Below are positions 36,265-47,975 of a stretch of DNA of 64,000 nt, in pieces; position 1 is the first letter of the stretch, and each line of letters opens with the position of its first letter. The translations under genes were made by a program, and so were the position numbers. The notes beneath the pieces are model-generated. The model saw only the letters and a list, made by a program, of their open reading frames with translations, ran no database searches and was not told where the DNA came from. This DNA is from Chinchilla lanigera. Taxonomy: Eukaryota > Chordata > Mammalia > Rodentia > Chinchillidae. The stretch lies in assembly GCF_000276665.1 (NCBI RefSeq), contig NW_004955483.1:9365968-9429967 (forward strand). Reading direction: 5' to 3'.

Positions 36265-36440
36265 TTAGAGCACAGGTGCTCATAGTATGGAGCCTAGATT
36301 AGCACCATCAGCATCACCTGGGAATCACAGGGAAAACAAGTTCTTGGGCCCATGCCTGACTTTCCAAATCACAAATCTATGGTTTCACGAGATTCCCAGG
36401 TGTTTCTGATGCCAGTTCAAGCGTAAGAACCACCCCATCT
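36265..36440 (+). mobile_element. MER5A-like hAT-Charlie element
   Basis: 'accatcagcatcacctggga', 'cttgggcccatgcctgactt' and 'gagattcccaggtgtttctg' follow the MER5A consensus order with terminal 'aagaaccac'. Confidence 0.75.
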
Positions 36441-36819
36441 CGCCTTCATGGAGAAGGGAGCTTTCTGTGATTGTGGTTTTGGAAAAACAGTGTGAATCGG
36501 AGCTCATAGCTCCCACGATGAAGCAGTAGAGAGGGTGTGTTAGTCATGAGAGGAAAGAGCAACCATGCAGAAGCCCCTGATAACTGAAAATGGACTGGCT
36601 TGGAGGATTAGAAGAGAGAGGGTGAACTTGTAATTCGTTCTCCAGCTTGGGAAGATCTTTCATTTGGACAAGAGGCGTCATGAGAGCTCCAAGTCCCGGA
36701 GAATGGAGAAAGGTGAGAGGGGCTTAAACTATAGCTGCTCAGGAGAGATTCCTATGCCATAAGGATTAAGTCCTAGAACGGGTTTGGATATGGCTCGCTT
36801 AATTTAAATTCAGGCTCTT

Positions 36820-36960
36820 CCACAAGATACTGCTAGGTGCTTACAAAACAAGGGCATAGCAAGATTTCTTTCATCAAGGAGCTTATAAACTTTTTGAGCT
36901 TTCAAGACTGAAGTTCAGTGAAGTATAAAGAGACAGCATAACAGAGTGCTGAATTGAAGG
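36820..36960 (-). mobile_element. L2 3' end fragment
   Basis: 'actgctaggtgcttacaaaa' followed by 'atcaaggagcttataaactt' resembles the reverse-complemented L2 3' end. Confidence 0.5.
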
Positions 36961-38247
36961 AGACCAAGGTCAAAAGCAGTAGAGGCTGTAAAAGTAGTGC
37001 AAGCAGTCAGAAGATTGGCATTTGTGTCATTTTCTTTTCTGGATGGAGGATGAAACGTGGCAGCCTGGCATCATTTCCTGGTTTGGGACAAGTTGGCCAC
37101 ATGAAGTCCTTTTGAGCACTCTCTCTTCTCTCAGTGTGCTAAGGTTTGTCAAAACTACTAGGTCAGAGTCACAGTTTGTAGTCTGAGACTTTGCACTTGG
37201 AGTATTATTAATATGTTTGTTTGCATGAGACTTGGAGGAGAAATGATGTGTTATCCTGGGCATCTTCAGTGGAAAGAGACTCGAACAGAAGCTTGGCAGA
37301 TACATTGCAGACAGACTTTCAGGCTTGCTCCATTCATGAGGAGAACATGAATGAGCCTGCCTGAGGATGCCTTGGTTTTGTAGGATGAAGAATGCAAATT
37401 ACTGATTTTCCGTAGTGGAAGAATTAAATTGAGCCAGATCTGGGATGAGAGGGAACAAGAAAACACTTCATATGAACACAGATTTTCCATTACTTTTTAT
37501 TTCTTTGCATCATGCTGCTCATCTGGGTAAGTAAACAGATCCCTAAACCAAGAACCAAGAGAGAAGGTTGGTAGGCACCATTAAAGTTGGGCATAAATAC
37601 TGCAGGAAAGAAATAACAAATATCCCAGTGGCCAAGGGGTAGCCAGACATTTGGAACCTAAACCAAGGTACTATTTCTTTTTTGCAAAAGTTTACATGTA
37701 ATGTGAGCTGTTTTGAGTGGGTTTTCTTAAGTCCAGCTGTGGCAGACAGGTGTCCAAGAGCTTCCTTTCATTCTCCTGTGATAATGGGTACCTGGGGCTG
37801 CCTTAGAAAGCAGGGTCTTCTTCCTTGTTGCATGGAGGACAATACCTGCATTGAATGGCGATACCCAGGCAGAAGCTACTAGTGCTTGTTGCTAGATGGC
37901 TGAGCAATCAGAAGGATTCTTATGGCAAGATATTGAAGACCATTCTCCTGCTTCTTTTTTGATCTGGGAGACGCTGCTGAAATGATCCCCCTCCCTGCCC
38001 AAAAATGGAACAACAGAAATTAGTTGTAGATCTGACCAACTGATGTACTGGCTGTTTCCTTGGAAACTTGATACTAACTGCTACCTTTCACTGCCCCACT
38101 TGATTGTTACTTTTGTAAGAGAGACCTAGAGCCCCACCTTACAAAATAAGGTGGCCCTGTTAGGATTCTAAATCACAGTGTTTATTTTTCCTTTGTTCTA
38201 CCTATCTGGTTTTCAACTGTCATACGTAGACTGAAAATTATACGCAG
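36961..38247. other. Unique sequence
   Basis: No feature I can support. Confidence 0.5.
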
Positions 38248-38530
38248 TGATTTTTTTTTTAAGTACTGGGGATGGAACCCAAGAAGCATTGAGCTATAGC
38301 CTGTCCAGTGGTAGCGAGCCTATGGCCCATGTACCGCAGCTGGCTATTTGTTAACATCGAAAGCTCTAAAAGGGTCTATCTTAGTCATCGCTACCTTACT
38401 CCTTTCAAATTTTGAGACAGGGTCTCGCTGTGGTGCCCATTACTGTCTTGAAACTTGTTGAACTTGTTCCTCGTGCCTCAGCTTTCTGAGTTAGTTGGGA
38501 TTACAGACATGTGCCACTACGCTGGGCCAT
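38248..38530 (-). mobile_element. B1-ID composite SINE, interrupted
   Basis: Reverse ID half ('gtactggggatggaacccaa') and reverse B1 half ('gagacagggtctcgctgtgg', 'gttgggattacagacatgtg') are separated by about 100 bp of unrelated sequence (about 38300-38400), longer than the usual linker. Confidence 0.7.
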
Positions 38531-38554
38531 AAATCTTTAATGTCTGTGCCTCTT

Positions 38555-38685
38555 GATTCAAGGAGCCCCTCAAGAGCAGGATCCCTCACTTATAGTCATG
38601 GTTATGTCCCCCAGCTGAACAATGAAATTGGTGGATGTAGGAGTGCTAAGTAAAATTTTTTCCAATGAATGAGTTAATTAATAAG
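38555..38685 (+). mobile_element. Possible L2 3' fragment
   Basis: Weak L2-like order: 'gagcaggatccctcacttat' followed later by 'tgctaagtaaaa' and 'aatgaatgagttaat'. Confidence 0.35.
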
Positions 38686-39660
38686 AAAGCACATGGTAAA
38701 CTGGATTCACTATAAAATGATGATTAAATATACCAAAAGCAGGCACCTCCTTCAGTCCTAATTTTGTCTTTTTTAAAATTGCTTTATTTTGAGCCACACT
38801 TACCAGTGTTTTACTAATTCCATAAGATTTGATGTAACTCACTCTTAACTATTTTTTTTGAGATGGGGGCACGTTTTTCTCATGGCAATATTACTTGGCA
38901 CACCCACAACGCTGATGCCACAACTCCTACCTGTGTTCAATGAATGGATGCTCATGATTTTGAAAGGAACACCTGACTAGCACTTGCAGCTGATTTAGAC
39001 AGGAAGCAGATAGGGTCCTGGTGCAGCACCTGAATTCTGTGTCTTTCCTCATTCCCCAAAACCACTCTCATAATTCCTGACCCTCAGATGCGCTCTTCAA
39101 GGGTACACAAGTCAGAATCCCTTGATGATACTGTGACAGCTATTGCTGGGTTTGTCGTAAGGAGGGGAAGTGAAAAATCAAACCAAGCTATGGAAAATAT
39201 TCATGATGAGACTATGAATAGGTCTTTTCATTAAAAGCAACCAACAAACCATAATCCAGTCCTTTTCCAAGGAGGCTTCGGTGTGCCACCTCTGTATGAG
39301 TGTTGTCGTTGGTGGGTGGGAATGGCAACCAGCCAAGTGGAAAATTTCACAGCCCAGCAAACATTCAGCTCACGAAACACCGCCAGCCTACAATCTGAAG
39401 GAGCTGTATGGCAGGTGCCAAATACCCACGCTCCTGCCGGGCCGCTGGTACCTACCTTATACACCCTCTCTTCTCCCTTAGCTTCCTGCTCCCTACCTTC
39501 CCTTCCTTTCTCCCGGAAATTTCAAATGTCTTGGTTCGATTCTGTTTCCCACCCCCTGCCCAGCCACAGCGGGCCAGGAAGACCTCTGGGAGCCCCAGGA
39601 GAACTGCTTACTGGTGCCTCACCAGAGCTGGCTTTATATTCTGGCTCTGAGCTCGTAACA
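38686..39660. other. Unique sequence
   Basis: Contains a 149-codon plus-strand frame from 39283, but it runs into an old repeat, has no domain and is overlapped by frames in other registers. Not called as a gene. Confidence 0.5.
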
Positions 39661-39664
39661 GGCT

Positions 39665-39820
39665 TATGGCCACTAATAATACTCTGCATTTACATAGTGC
39701 CTGCCTTCTCGGGAACTGTGAGTACTTTGTAAAAGTGATCTCATTGATCAACCCAGTGAGGTATACAAATGGCAAAAGGTGCTAGTCCTCATTCCCTTTT
39801 GCAGAATGTGAAATCAAGTA
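39665..39820. mobile_element. MIR/L2-type fragment
   Basis: 'actctgcatttacatagtgc' followed by 'gatctcattgatcaacccag' and 'tgaggtatacaaatggc' is a familiar old-repeat pattern ('...tatgtgcc... ctcatttaatcc... gaggta'). Confidence 0.5.
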
Positions 39821-39824
39821 GCTT

Positions 39825-39916
39825 AGCTTTTTGTTTTTGTGGAGCTGGGGTAGAACCCTGGGCCTCATGCATGGGTTATTTTGCACCATACCGCTGTGCT
39901 ACACCTCCAGCCCTTG
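39825..39916 (-). mobile_element. ID SINE
   Basis: Reverse ID: 'gtagaaccctgggcctcatg' through 'cgctgtgctacacctccagc'. Confidence 0.8.
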
Positions 39917-40026
39917 GTGGCTTGAGGCTATTCTGCAACTTTTCATCTCAGCCTGAATTAGTATCTGAAGTCTCCCAGAATTGGCTTCAATTTTATGGAG
40001 AAGGGGAGAAAAAGGGAAAGAAAAAA

Positions 40027-40050
40027 AGCAAGCAAGCAAGCAAGCAAGCA
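40027..40050. repeat. (AGCA)n short tandem repeat
   Basis: Six AGCA/GCAA units follow an A-rich stretch. Confidence 0.95.
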
Positions 40051-40059
40051 GATTGTGCC

Positions 40060-41236
40060 ACATCCCCTGGGGCAAGAGCAAAAAATACTGAATTTCATTT
40101 TCAGGACCGGATACTGAGTTGAGGAATGGTCTTGGGTGAATTATCAGTCTAAATGATCATTGACTTCCTTTGAGCTAAGGGATGTGATCATGCATTTATT
40201 TATTTATTTTTCTGTTCCCATGCTAGGTATTTCTTACCTGTCAGTGAAAAGAAGGAAGAATACATCTGAGCCCAGGCGTCCTACAGCTTCTGTGAAAAGT
40301 CTCCATGGTGAACTATAGGCCGAGGCTCCCTGGGAACGGTGTGCAGTGAATGTTGTAAGTTAGCAGCATCTGCAGGGGCTTGTCTCGTGCAGATTTGTGA
40401 ATCACTGGATGCAGCCAAGCCGGGGTGATGAAGGGGTATTAGCGCAAGCTCTAGGTGATCATCCAATTAATTCCTTTTCTTAGAAGCGGTTCTGTTTTTA
40501 TTTGCCGTGAGCTTGCCTTTCTCAGCTTCTGCAGAGCTCTGCTTGTTATCTACCTCTGGGATAAAAGACTGAAATATACTCTTTCTACTGGCTCTTAGAG
40601 ATGGGGCTATAGCCCCAGTAGCAAGTGTAGAACAGGCTCTTTAGATGGGGCTATTGCCGTTCTTTTAGGCAGATGAATAGGTTGAGGATTAGCACTGACA
40701 TTTCTACTCAGATGTTCTTTATGTGAAGTTTTAAACTGGAACAGCATGGTTGTGTGTTTTATTTTTATTTTTTTTCCTGATGTTCAAGATCTTGAGGTAT
40801 GGAAACATTCACAGTTATTTTGGGTGCTTCACTTATTCAAAATTAGCCAATTAAGTAACTATCTTTTATCAGGTCACGATAAACCTCAGGCACGAGGTTG
40901 GGATTTTGAGATTTGTCAAGTTAGTAGAGCTGCAGGCTTGCGGATGGTTCATGAGAAGCTTTAGTGTCATGTAACTGACATGATGATCAAGTATGAGCCT
41001 TAAGGAGATTGGTTGCTGTTAAACTTGTGGGTTTTATGAGCTGTGCTACTTCTTGGAGATTTTTGCTTGGTTGCTGGATTGTGTTTTGAAAAAAACTTCT
41101 GATGAATCTTGGCCAAGAAAGATGTAGCTACAGGAAACCTAGTGTGACCAGTGAACACCCCTGAGAAAAAGAAAATAATATTCCGTTCAAATTTTAGAAG
41201 ATGAAGGGCCAGCTTCAACTAGGTGGTGTGTGTGTA

Positions 41237-41274
<38 letters not shown>

Positions 41275-42905
41275 TATTCAATATGGGTATATAAAGTTTT
41301 GACTTAATTCAATGAGAGTACTTTTCCAGTTGTTTACCACTTAGTTTTTTCCAGTTGTCCAAAAGATTTAAAAGATGTAATACATATCAGGAAAGAAAAA
41401 GACTGGCATTGAAAAGAGAATTTTCCACTGAATTTTTATTTCCTGGATTTTAAAACAGTTTGTACCAAAATATGCACTTGTATCTATATTGCCTGCAGGT
41501 AACATGGTAATATTGAAATGAACTTATTAAATGCAAAATTTGTAACTGCCTCATATCACACAGTGGGAGATGCTCGTATTTTAATGTATTTCCATTCTGA
41601 ACATTTGACCACTTTGGTTCTAAAATGCACAGCTCCTGAAATCAGTAGTCTTAAATTTCATTGCTGGTCTTATCATAAGGTCAAGTATATTCACAACATT
41701 GGACAAATCACGAATGCCCCAAAAGTGGTATTTTGTTAGTCTGTGGATTGCTGGGTACACCTGTTTCCAAGCGGCTAACAGTTTGGCTTGGCAGCCCTGT
41801 AAGGGGCAGAATATTGTGTGGGCGCTTTAATTCTTACCCAAAATGATCTCTTCCTGTAAAACTTGTCACTCTCAAGAAATAATTTGGGGCCTTATTGGAT
41901 TGAGATGTTGGGGTGTTCTGCTGGAAAAACTATTCCTAATCAGGTAACTGTTAGAAGAGTGATGTATTTTAAGGTAGTTTCATCCTGAAAAGCTAGTGTC
42001 ATACAGGAAAATGTTTCAGGTTCAGGCACAGCTACTCTAATCAACAAAGTTTTCATTTCACATCTGCTGGTAGAGGTTTTTTTAATGGTTGCTTTGAAAT
42101 GTCCATGTCTGATCTCAGAGGTTAAGTGAAGTTTTCGGAATTTCTGAAGTGTGAACTTAAAGATGCCACATGGCAGACTTAAAGTAACTATAAAATCCTT
42201 CTGGAAGTGGAGTGTACTGAGAGAAAGGAAGAAAATACCAAATTCCAGTGGACTTGGTAAGCACATTAAGGACTCCAAAATGGCTTTGCTTGAGATGGGA
42301 GGGAGCTTCCCAGTTTTCTTAGTAGCCTGTAGTATCAGCCACTTCTTGTGATCCTGGCACAATTTTACAACAGAGTTTACCCTGGTTTTAGTGTCTTGGT
42401 GCTTCAAACCTGGTGCTGCAGAGCGGCAGTGTAATAGGGAAGGCAGCAACTTTTACAGAATGTGTGTTTGCACGTAGATGGCGTGGGTGTGCGGGTGTGG
42501 GTGAGTGAGCGTATGAGTAATGATTGTAGCAGCCACGGGGATGAGCGGTTCTGTCCTCGGCAGGCACCCCGAGCTCGTTACTCATTGCATTTACTCCTCT
42601 GCTTCTTATTAACTGCCTCTTGGATCTGTCACCATCTTTCTAACAGATGGCCTTTGCCCCTCAATGTCTAAGAATGGCTCTAAGAAGTGCTAGCTTGTAC
42701 AAGAAAGGAGTGGCAGTGAATGCTGAATGAAGAGTCAAGAGATCTGGGTTTTACACATAGGGCTGCAGTTGACTGTGTAACACTGGGCCCCTGAAGCCCT
42801 AAGGACTACTCTATGATGGCAGTTGAGGTCAGTGATCTATAGTGATTCTTTTGGCATGTGATGCTCCATAAAGCACAAATCTCCCATGAGGCAGATTGGA
42901 TCTTC
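40060..42905. other. Unique sequence
   Basis: Nearly 3 kb with no named repeat except a (TG)n at 41226-41273. The 169-codon minus-strand frame at 41940-42449 has no recognisable domain or splice context. A few CpGs cluster near 42470-42585, too few for an island. Confidence 0.5.
41226..41273. repeat. (TG)n microsatellite
   Basis: TG run with two TA interruptions near its start. Confidence 0.97.
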
Positions 42906-42907
42906 AT

Positions 42908-43214
42908 TGTGATGCTTTAAATCTAAAATGCTCCCCACAAGTCTCATGTGTTCAGAAGCAGGGGCTGGTTGCAGGAGGTGGGTCACTGGAAATGTGACCT
43001 GGAGGTGTGCTCTTGTCCTTGGCTTCTCCCTTTGTTCTCTCTCTGCTTCATTGGGCAGCTTTCCCGTACCATGCCCTTCTACCATGCAGTTTCTGGTTTT
43101 GAGGCAGCCAACTCTGAACGGAACTCTCTGAAACCATAAGTCAAAATAAGCCTCTCCACCTTTTAAATTGCGGTGTCAAGTTTTTTGTCCTAGTGGTGGG
43201 AAAGTGACTGATAC
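42908..43214 (+). mobile_element. ERVL-MaLR-type LTR
   Basis: Sense MaLR-like sequence: 'acaagtctcatgtgttcaga' near the start, 'aagtcaaaataagcctctcc' and 'gtgggaaagtgactgatac' at the end. A different subfamily from the 43749 copy only 0.5 kb away. Confidence 0.75.
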
Positions 43215-43294
43215 CCATCTTTCACCCTGAAAAGTCAGTGATTCTGCATGACGTCATTTACAGCTACTTTAATACATTAAGTAAGCCTTATGAC

Positions 43295-43334
43295 AAAAGA
43301 AAAGAAAAGAAAAGAAAAGAAAAGAAAAGAAAAA
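43295..43334. repeat. (AAAAG)n microsatellite
   Basis: AAAAG pentanucleotide run. Confidence 0.95.
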
Positions 43335-43438
43335 TTATGCTTATCACCCCATAGAACTCCTTCCACAAGACCCTCCCAGGATCTGCATGGTAATTCAAAG
43401 TATCTATTTGAGGGTTTCCTAAGGATATAGTTTCAGTC

Positions 43439-43506
43439 GTATATATATATGTGTGTGTATATATATATATATATACACACACACACATACATACATACAT
43501 ACATAC
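43439..43506. repeat. Compound (TA)/(TG)/(CA)/(TACA) microsatellite
   Basis: Includes a perfect 34-bp palindrome at 43450-43483: a GTGTGTGT arm, a (AT)8 centre and an ACACACAC arm. It is followed by (TACA)n. Confidence 0.95.
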
Positions 43507-43554
43507 AGGGCCTACACTCATTAGTCATGTTTAAAAATTAGAGAGGAGCCATTT

Positions 43555-43641
43555 TTGTTTCATTTTGCAACGCTGGGGAACCCAGGGCCTTGCCCATGGT
43601 AGGCAAGAATTCTATCACTGAGCTATGCTACCAGCCCAGGA
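43555..43641 (-). mobile_element. ID SINE
   Basis: Reverse ID: 'ggaacccagggccttgccca', 'atcactgagctatgctacca', ending 'gccc'. Confidence 0.8.
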
Positions 43642-43748
43642 GCCACTTTTGAATTTAACTTTTGTAAAACTACCTCTAATATTGTTTGGTATATGGCCTA
43701 GAAGCCCATGATCTGTATTTCTTGCCTAAGTTTCTCTGCTTCCCTAAG

Positions 43749-44150
43749 TGTTATGGCTTATGTCTCGATTTCCCCCCAAAGCATCATGCAGTCATAGATG
43801 CTGCTTTTTCAGAGGTGGCTGGATCTAGCATCCGTGACACTGGCATTGATTCATGGTGCAATGCTAGGATCAAGGGTGCTAGGATTAAGGGTATGAGTGC
43901 TACCACCCTAAGTAGCCTGGATAAGATAAAAAGGATAGAAGGAGCTGTGGTCACCTCTTTCTTGTTTTGCTACCTGCTACTCACCATGAACTGTTTCTCT
44001 TCTGCAATGCCATCAGTCACACTACCCTGCCTTGGAGCCAGCCTATTATACACTGAAAGCTCTATCAACTATGAGCTAGACAAAACCTTTTCTCTTTTAA
44101 CTTTGGATGTCACGTATTTTGTCTCAGCAATGAGAGCAGTAACTAAGATA
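43749..44150 (+). mobile_element. ERVL-MaLR-type solo LTR, full length
   Basis: Starts TGTTATGGC and ends GTAACTAAGATA (a mutated CA terminus), 402 bp. Flanking 5-mers ctaag/ccaag suggest a decayed target duplication. It shares long blocks with 32329-32752 in the opposite orientation. The longest open frame of the window (184 codons, 43686-44240) spans this LTR and is not a gene. Confidence 0.85.
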
Positions 44151-44274
44151 CCAAGTTACCTTGTCAAAGCAGCCCAGCCTGATCTGTGTAAGGTGGCATT
44201 CGCCCCACGCCTCTCCATCCTCTGGCCTTTTTCCTTTTAAGTACTTTGCAGGTCATATGCTTCTTTGCTAGTTA

Positions 44275-44405
44275 TCAGCCTCAAAAAGTAGACTGCACGC
44301 ACCACAAAAGCAGGGATGGTTTTTATTATTCTCTAGGGAATCCCAGCAGCTGAAATCCAGCTTGGGTCCTGGCAGGCTCTGGGTATGCATTTGTTGAATA
44401 ACTGT
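44275..44405 (+). mobile_element. L2 3' end fragment
   Basis: 'aaaagcagggatggttttta', 'gggtcctggcaggctctggg' and 'tatgcatttgttgaataact' fit the L2 3' end ('...aaatatttgttgaatgaatg'). Confidence 0.65.
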
Positions 44406-44409
44406 CCAA

Positions 44410-47375
44410 GGATAAAGTGTGCCACCCAGCTTCTCCTGGGTGGGGCTCACTGGTGAGGAAAAGGAACCTGAAGTCCATCCTAACGTGAGAATTGCTTGAA
44501 CCTGGCAGCAGCTTGAGGGGATAAAGGATGCCTCAGGGAGTCCAGTCTATTGTTTTCCTTAGAAGTACATGCTAAAGGTCTCTCGCATGTAAGTAAATGT
44601 GAAGGAGAAAACCATTTGTTTTAAAAAGTTTTATAGAACTATCAATAGAATTTGGGGATTTTCTGATACTTTTTAAAAGAAAATTCTGCACTGTGTATTT
44701 CCTCTTCTTTTCCATCTGGGTGGTTTGTGGTTTGTTTGTGAGCAGAGCAGTGGTATTCTGCGGATGGGGTGCTTTGGATGGGGTGCTTTTATCTCTCTTA
44801 TTCTTTTGTTATATTTGTATTCCTGTTTTGTCCCAAAGTCGGGCTGTGTCTGCCTTGAAACAGACCAGAAAGCAGCTGGGTGCATGCCATTCCGTGCACC
44901 ACTGGAAATGAAGAAACAGTGCTCAGGTACAAAATAAACCCATCTCTGTGGGAGACAAAGGGAAGTGAGCAAAAGCCTGCCTAGGGCAACATGGTGCCGT
45001 ATTGCTTTTGAGGACAGTGGCAGTAAGTGTGCCTGGAATTTTCTGTGTTTATTGACCGGCCTTTGCAGAGTAACTGCCCTGAGTGCAGGAGTTAGATTAT
45101 TATCCCCGGGAAGAAATGGATGAAAACAGACATTGCTCTGCCTGTTGAACCAGCATTGTGTTTGCTGTCTTTATGCATCTTAAAATGGGCTCTGGATGTC
45201 TGGTCTCCAGAGTCAGGGAATTACACATCTGTATTCTAATAAAAGCAACTGGGAAATTTCCCTGTGTGTCTGTCAGTCTGTACCTTTTAGATTTACCATT
45301 TGGGATGCCAAGTTCTGTGGCATTATCATAAAAAGATCTGAAGTAGACATGGGTTGGGAGAGGAGGGGAGATTTTACTGTTACATAAATGAAGGAGGTGT
45401 CTCCAGGGATGAACAGTCTTGGCTTGTATGGCTCCTTCAAGAAGACAAAGAGGCTCCAACCAAGCACTTTCTGTACAAGTGCTCCGGGAATTCTTGTGAA
45501 GTCACAAGTCCAAAAGGATTTCCTGCCTTACCCATTTTTCTTTCTTAGTCTCCTTCGAGTCACCTCTTATTGATAGCTTTGCTACTTCCTGCCCATCACT
45601 CACTCCTAGTAGATCAAGTGGGGCCATAACCTTTAGCGGGGCCTTTTATGAGCTGCTATATCCGAGAGCAGGTGTCACCGCTGCTTCCTGAGTCACTAGC
45701 CAAGTATAGCCAGTCCAGGCACACCCTTCTCCATTTTGCCATCTTTCTCAAGAGCCCAGCATCCCAGAGAGCTGGAAGAAGATGTTCAGAACACCTAGAA
45801 CTTATAGAAGGAATAGAGTTCATGGATCTTCTACCACATAAATGTTCTATTGGGGAAAATTCCATTGGCAGCCTGGGTAGGCCACTTTCTAAATAAAAAG
45901 TACTGAGGTAAAAAGTTGGTGTCCTGTTGAAGTTTAGAATTTACTATGTAAATAATACTTATTAAAACACAGTTTTGTGCCAAAATGGGCTCCAGTCTGT
46001 GAGGGATAAAGTGCTGTGTCATTCATACTGACAGTCCTGAGAGCATTATGGGAAAATGTACTCTGTAGCCCAGTGAGGTATGCCCAAGGGGATGATGGCT
46101 GAGATTCCTCAAAGGCAGGTTCTCAGAAAGGTTCTGAAGCCTACTAAGCTGGTGAATGAGGCCTCCATGCAGAGGCACAATTTCATACACAATAAGTATG
46201 TGCTTGGAAAAGTGAGGGATGCTTTGAGACAGTGAGAATTGGTGTTGTATTGAACTTCCTGTTTGGGCGCAAGAGACCACAGAGCCAGAAATTTCTTTCT
46301 ATCACAAGTTAATGTGGTTTCGCCAATGACAGAGACATGGCACAGGGTTTTGTAGGACATGGGCATCATTTGCTTTAGGATTATTTTCCACCTTTATATG
46401 TAAAAGGTGAAGCAAGGACAGAGGCTAAGTAAGAAAATGATGCCTCCGTGGCAGTAAGTATAGCACATCTAACTAGCTTTGGACAGAAACCGCACCTAAC
46501 ACTAAGCATGTGTTTTTCATGTGGCATATCTTTGAAGTATTCAGTGTTCAAAAATCAGTTCAGAGGCAAGAAGGGAAGTAGTGAGGATGACTGGGTGGTG
46601 ACACATCCCTAGAAAGAACTGTTAAGCCACCCCAAATTCTTCCAGATAGAGATCAAATAATCCCCATACTTAAGGTATCTCGCAAGTCAATCTGTTCTGT
46701 CACCTGTGTAGTAATATTACTAATGTATGTCACTTCCCACAAAACCCATCATACTGTAGTACTTTAGTTATTTTCATCTTTCCTCTGAAAGATTGTGTTT
46801 CTCTTTTACTTTCTTCACAGGAAAGATGAGACACAGATAGTAACAAAATGACATTGTATAGTCATTAGGCCAAAACAAATTCTGTTAGTTCTTACCAGAA
46901 AAGAAGTTGCTCCTTAGGACTAGTATTAAGGGGCAAATGAAAAGGTAATTTCACTTTTAAAATTATCCATACCTTTTACTTTTTTAAAACAACCAGTTTT
47001 TATACCAGAAAATCATTTTACCAGTCCCCAAACATATGTTCACAGTAAATTTCCAGTAGTAGCTGGGTAATAAATTCTTGAAAGAATTAACTCATCTTCT
47101 GTCTGTCTTCAGGATTATGTTGATGTTTTGCAGACACCTAAAAGAGTATATTACTTAATTCAGAAAAAGCAATTATCAATAAGTATAAAGCACTTTTTAG
47201 ATAACATAACAAAATTAACTGTTTGGAATCTGTATATTTCTTAAACAATTTCAGTAGACTCCCCCAAAATGGAAATCTGTTTTCTGAATCCCTTTTTGAA
47301 ATATTTTTATCAGTGTATGTTTGCAGTACATAGTGATTACCTTCCTCATGGGACGTTAGTCCATGTGCATAACAC
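44410..47375. other. Unique sequence
   Basis: Almost 3 kb with no named repeat. Many short opposite-strand frames, none with a domain. Confidence 0.5.
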
Positions 47376-47461
47376 ATTTTTTTTTTTGGTATTGGGAGTC
47401 GAACTCAGTACCTTGTGCTTGCCAGGCAGGCACTTGTGCCGCTGAGCTATATCCCTGGCTC
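47376..47461 (-). mobile_element. ID SINE
   Basis: T-rich tail, then reverse ID: 'gtcgaactcagtaccttgtg', 'cttgccaggcaggcacttgt', 'gccgctgagctatatccctg'. Well preserved. Confidence 0.9.
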
Positions 47462-47681
47462 ATCTTAATTCTTTTTCATCTCCTTCCCTCCCTTCCTCCT
47501 CTCTCCATCTCTTTGTCCCCTTCCTTTTTGGGAGAGATCTGGCTCCCTGTACCCTAACTTGAGAGTAAGTTCTTACACTTATCTTCTTGGGTCACTAAAC
47601 CATCTTCTGCTTCTAATTCTTTCTAATATATTTATATACAAGGTCCAGTGACGAGCTCTGTCTTCTGGCCTTGGGTGCCTG

Positions 47682-47695
47682 CCACTAGGGTGCAA
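47682..47695 (+). promoter_or_regulatory. CTCF-like motif
   Basis: CCACTAGGGTGCAA matches 12 of 14 core positions. Weak, sequence only. Confidence 0.25.
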
Positions 47696-47774
47696 TGTGC
47701 TGGTGGTGCTGGTGTAGTGCACTGCCGGGCCCCTAGCCCAGCTACTGCTCTGGGGTGTTACCTATTTCATGTTT

Positions 47775-47975
47775 TTTACTGTGGTGCTGAGACTCTAACC
47801 CAGGGTCTCTGTACCGAGCTATATGCCCAGCCCTTTTCTAATTTTTTTTTTTTTTTGAGGCAGGGTCTGGATAAATCACTAAGTTGCCCACGATGGATTT
47901 GAACTTTCAATCCTCCTGCCTCAGCCTCCCAGAGTTCTGGGCTTACAGGCCTGCACCAGCACATCTGGTTTGGTG
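47775..47975 (-). mobile_element. B1-ID composite SINE
   Basis: Reverse ID half ('gtaccgagctatatgcccag'), a T14 linker, and reverse B1 half ('cactaagttgcccacgatgg', 'cctcctgcctcagcctccca'). Confidence 0.88.

Noticed and set aside
41940..42449. 169-codon minus-strand open frame
   Set aside because: No recognisable domain, no splice or promoter context, and overlapped by frames on the other strand; expected at this length in 64 kb.
43686..44240. 184-codon plus-strand open frame, the longest in the window
   Set aside because: It spans a MaLR LTR and flanking DNA; no domain, and the LTR copy at 32329 shows no matching frame.
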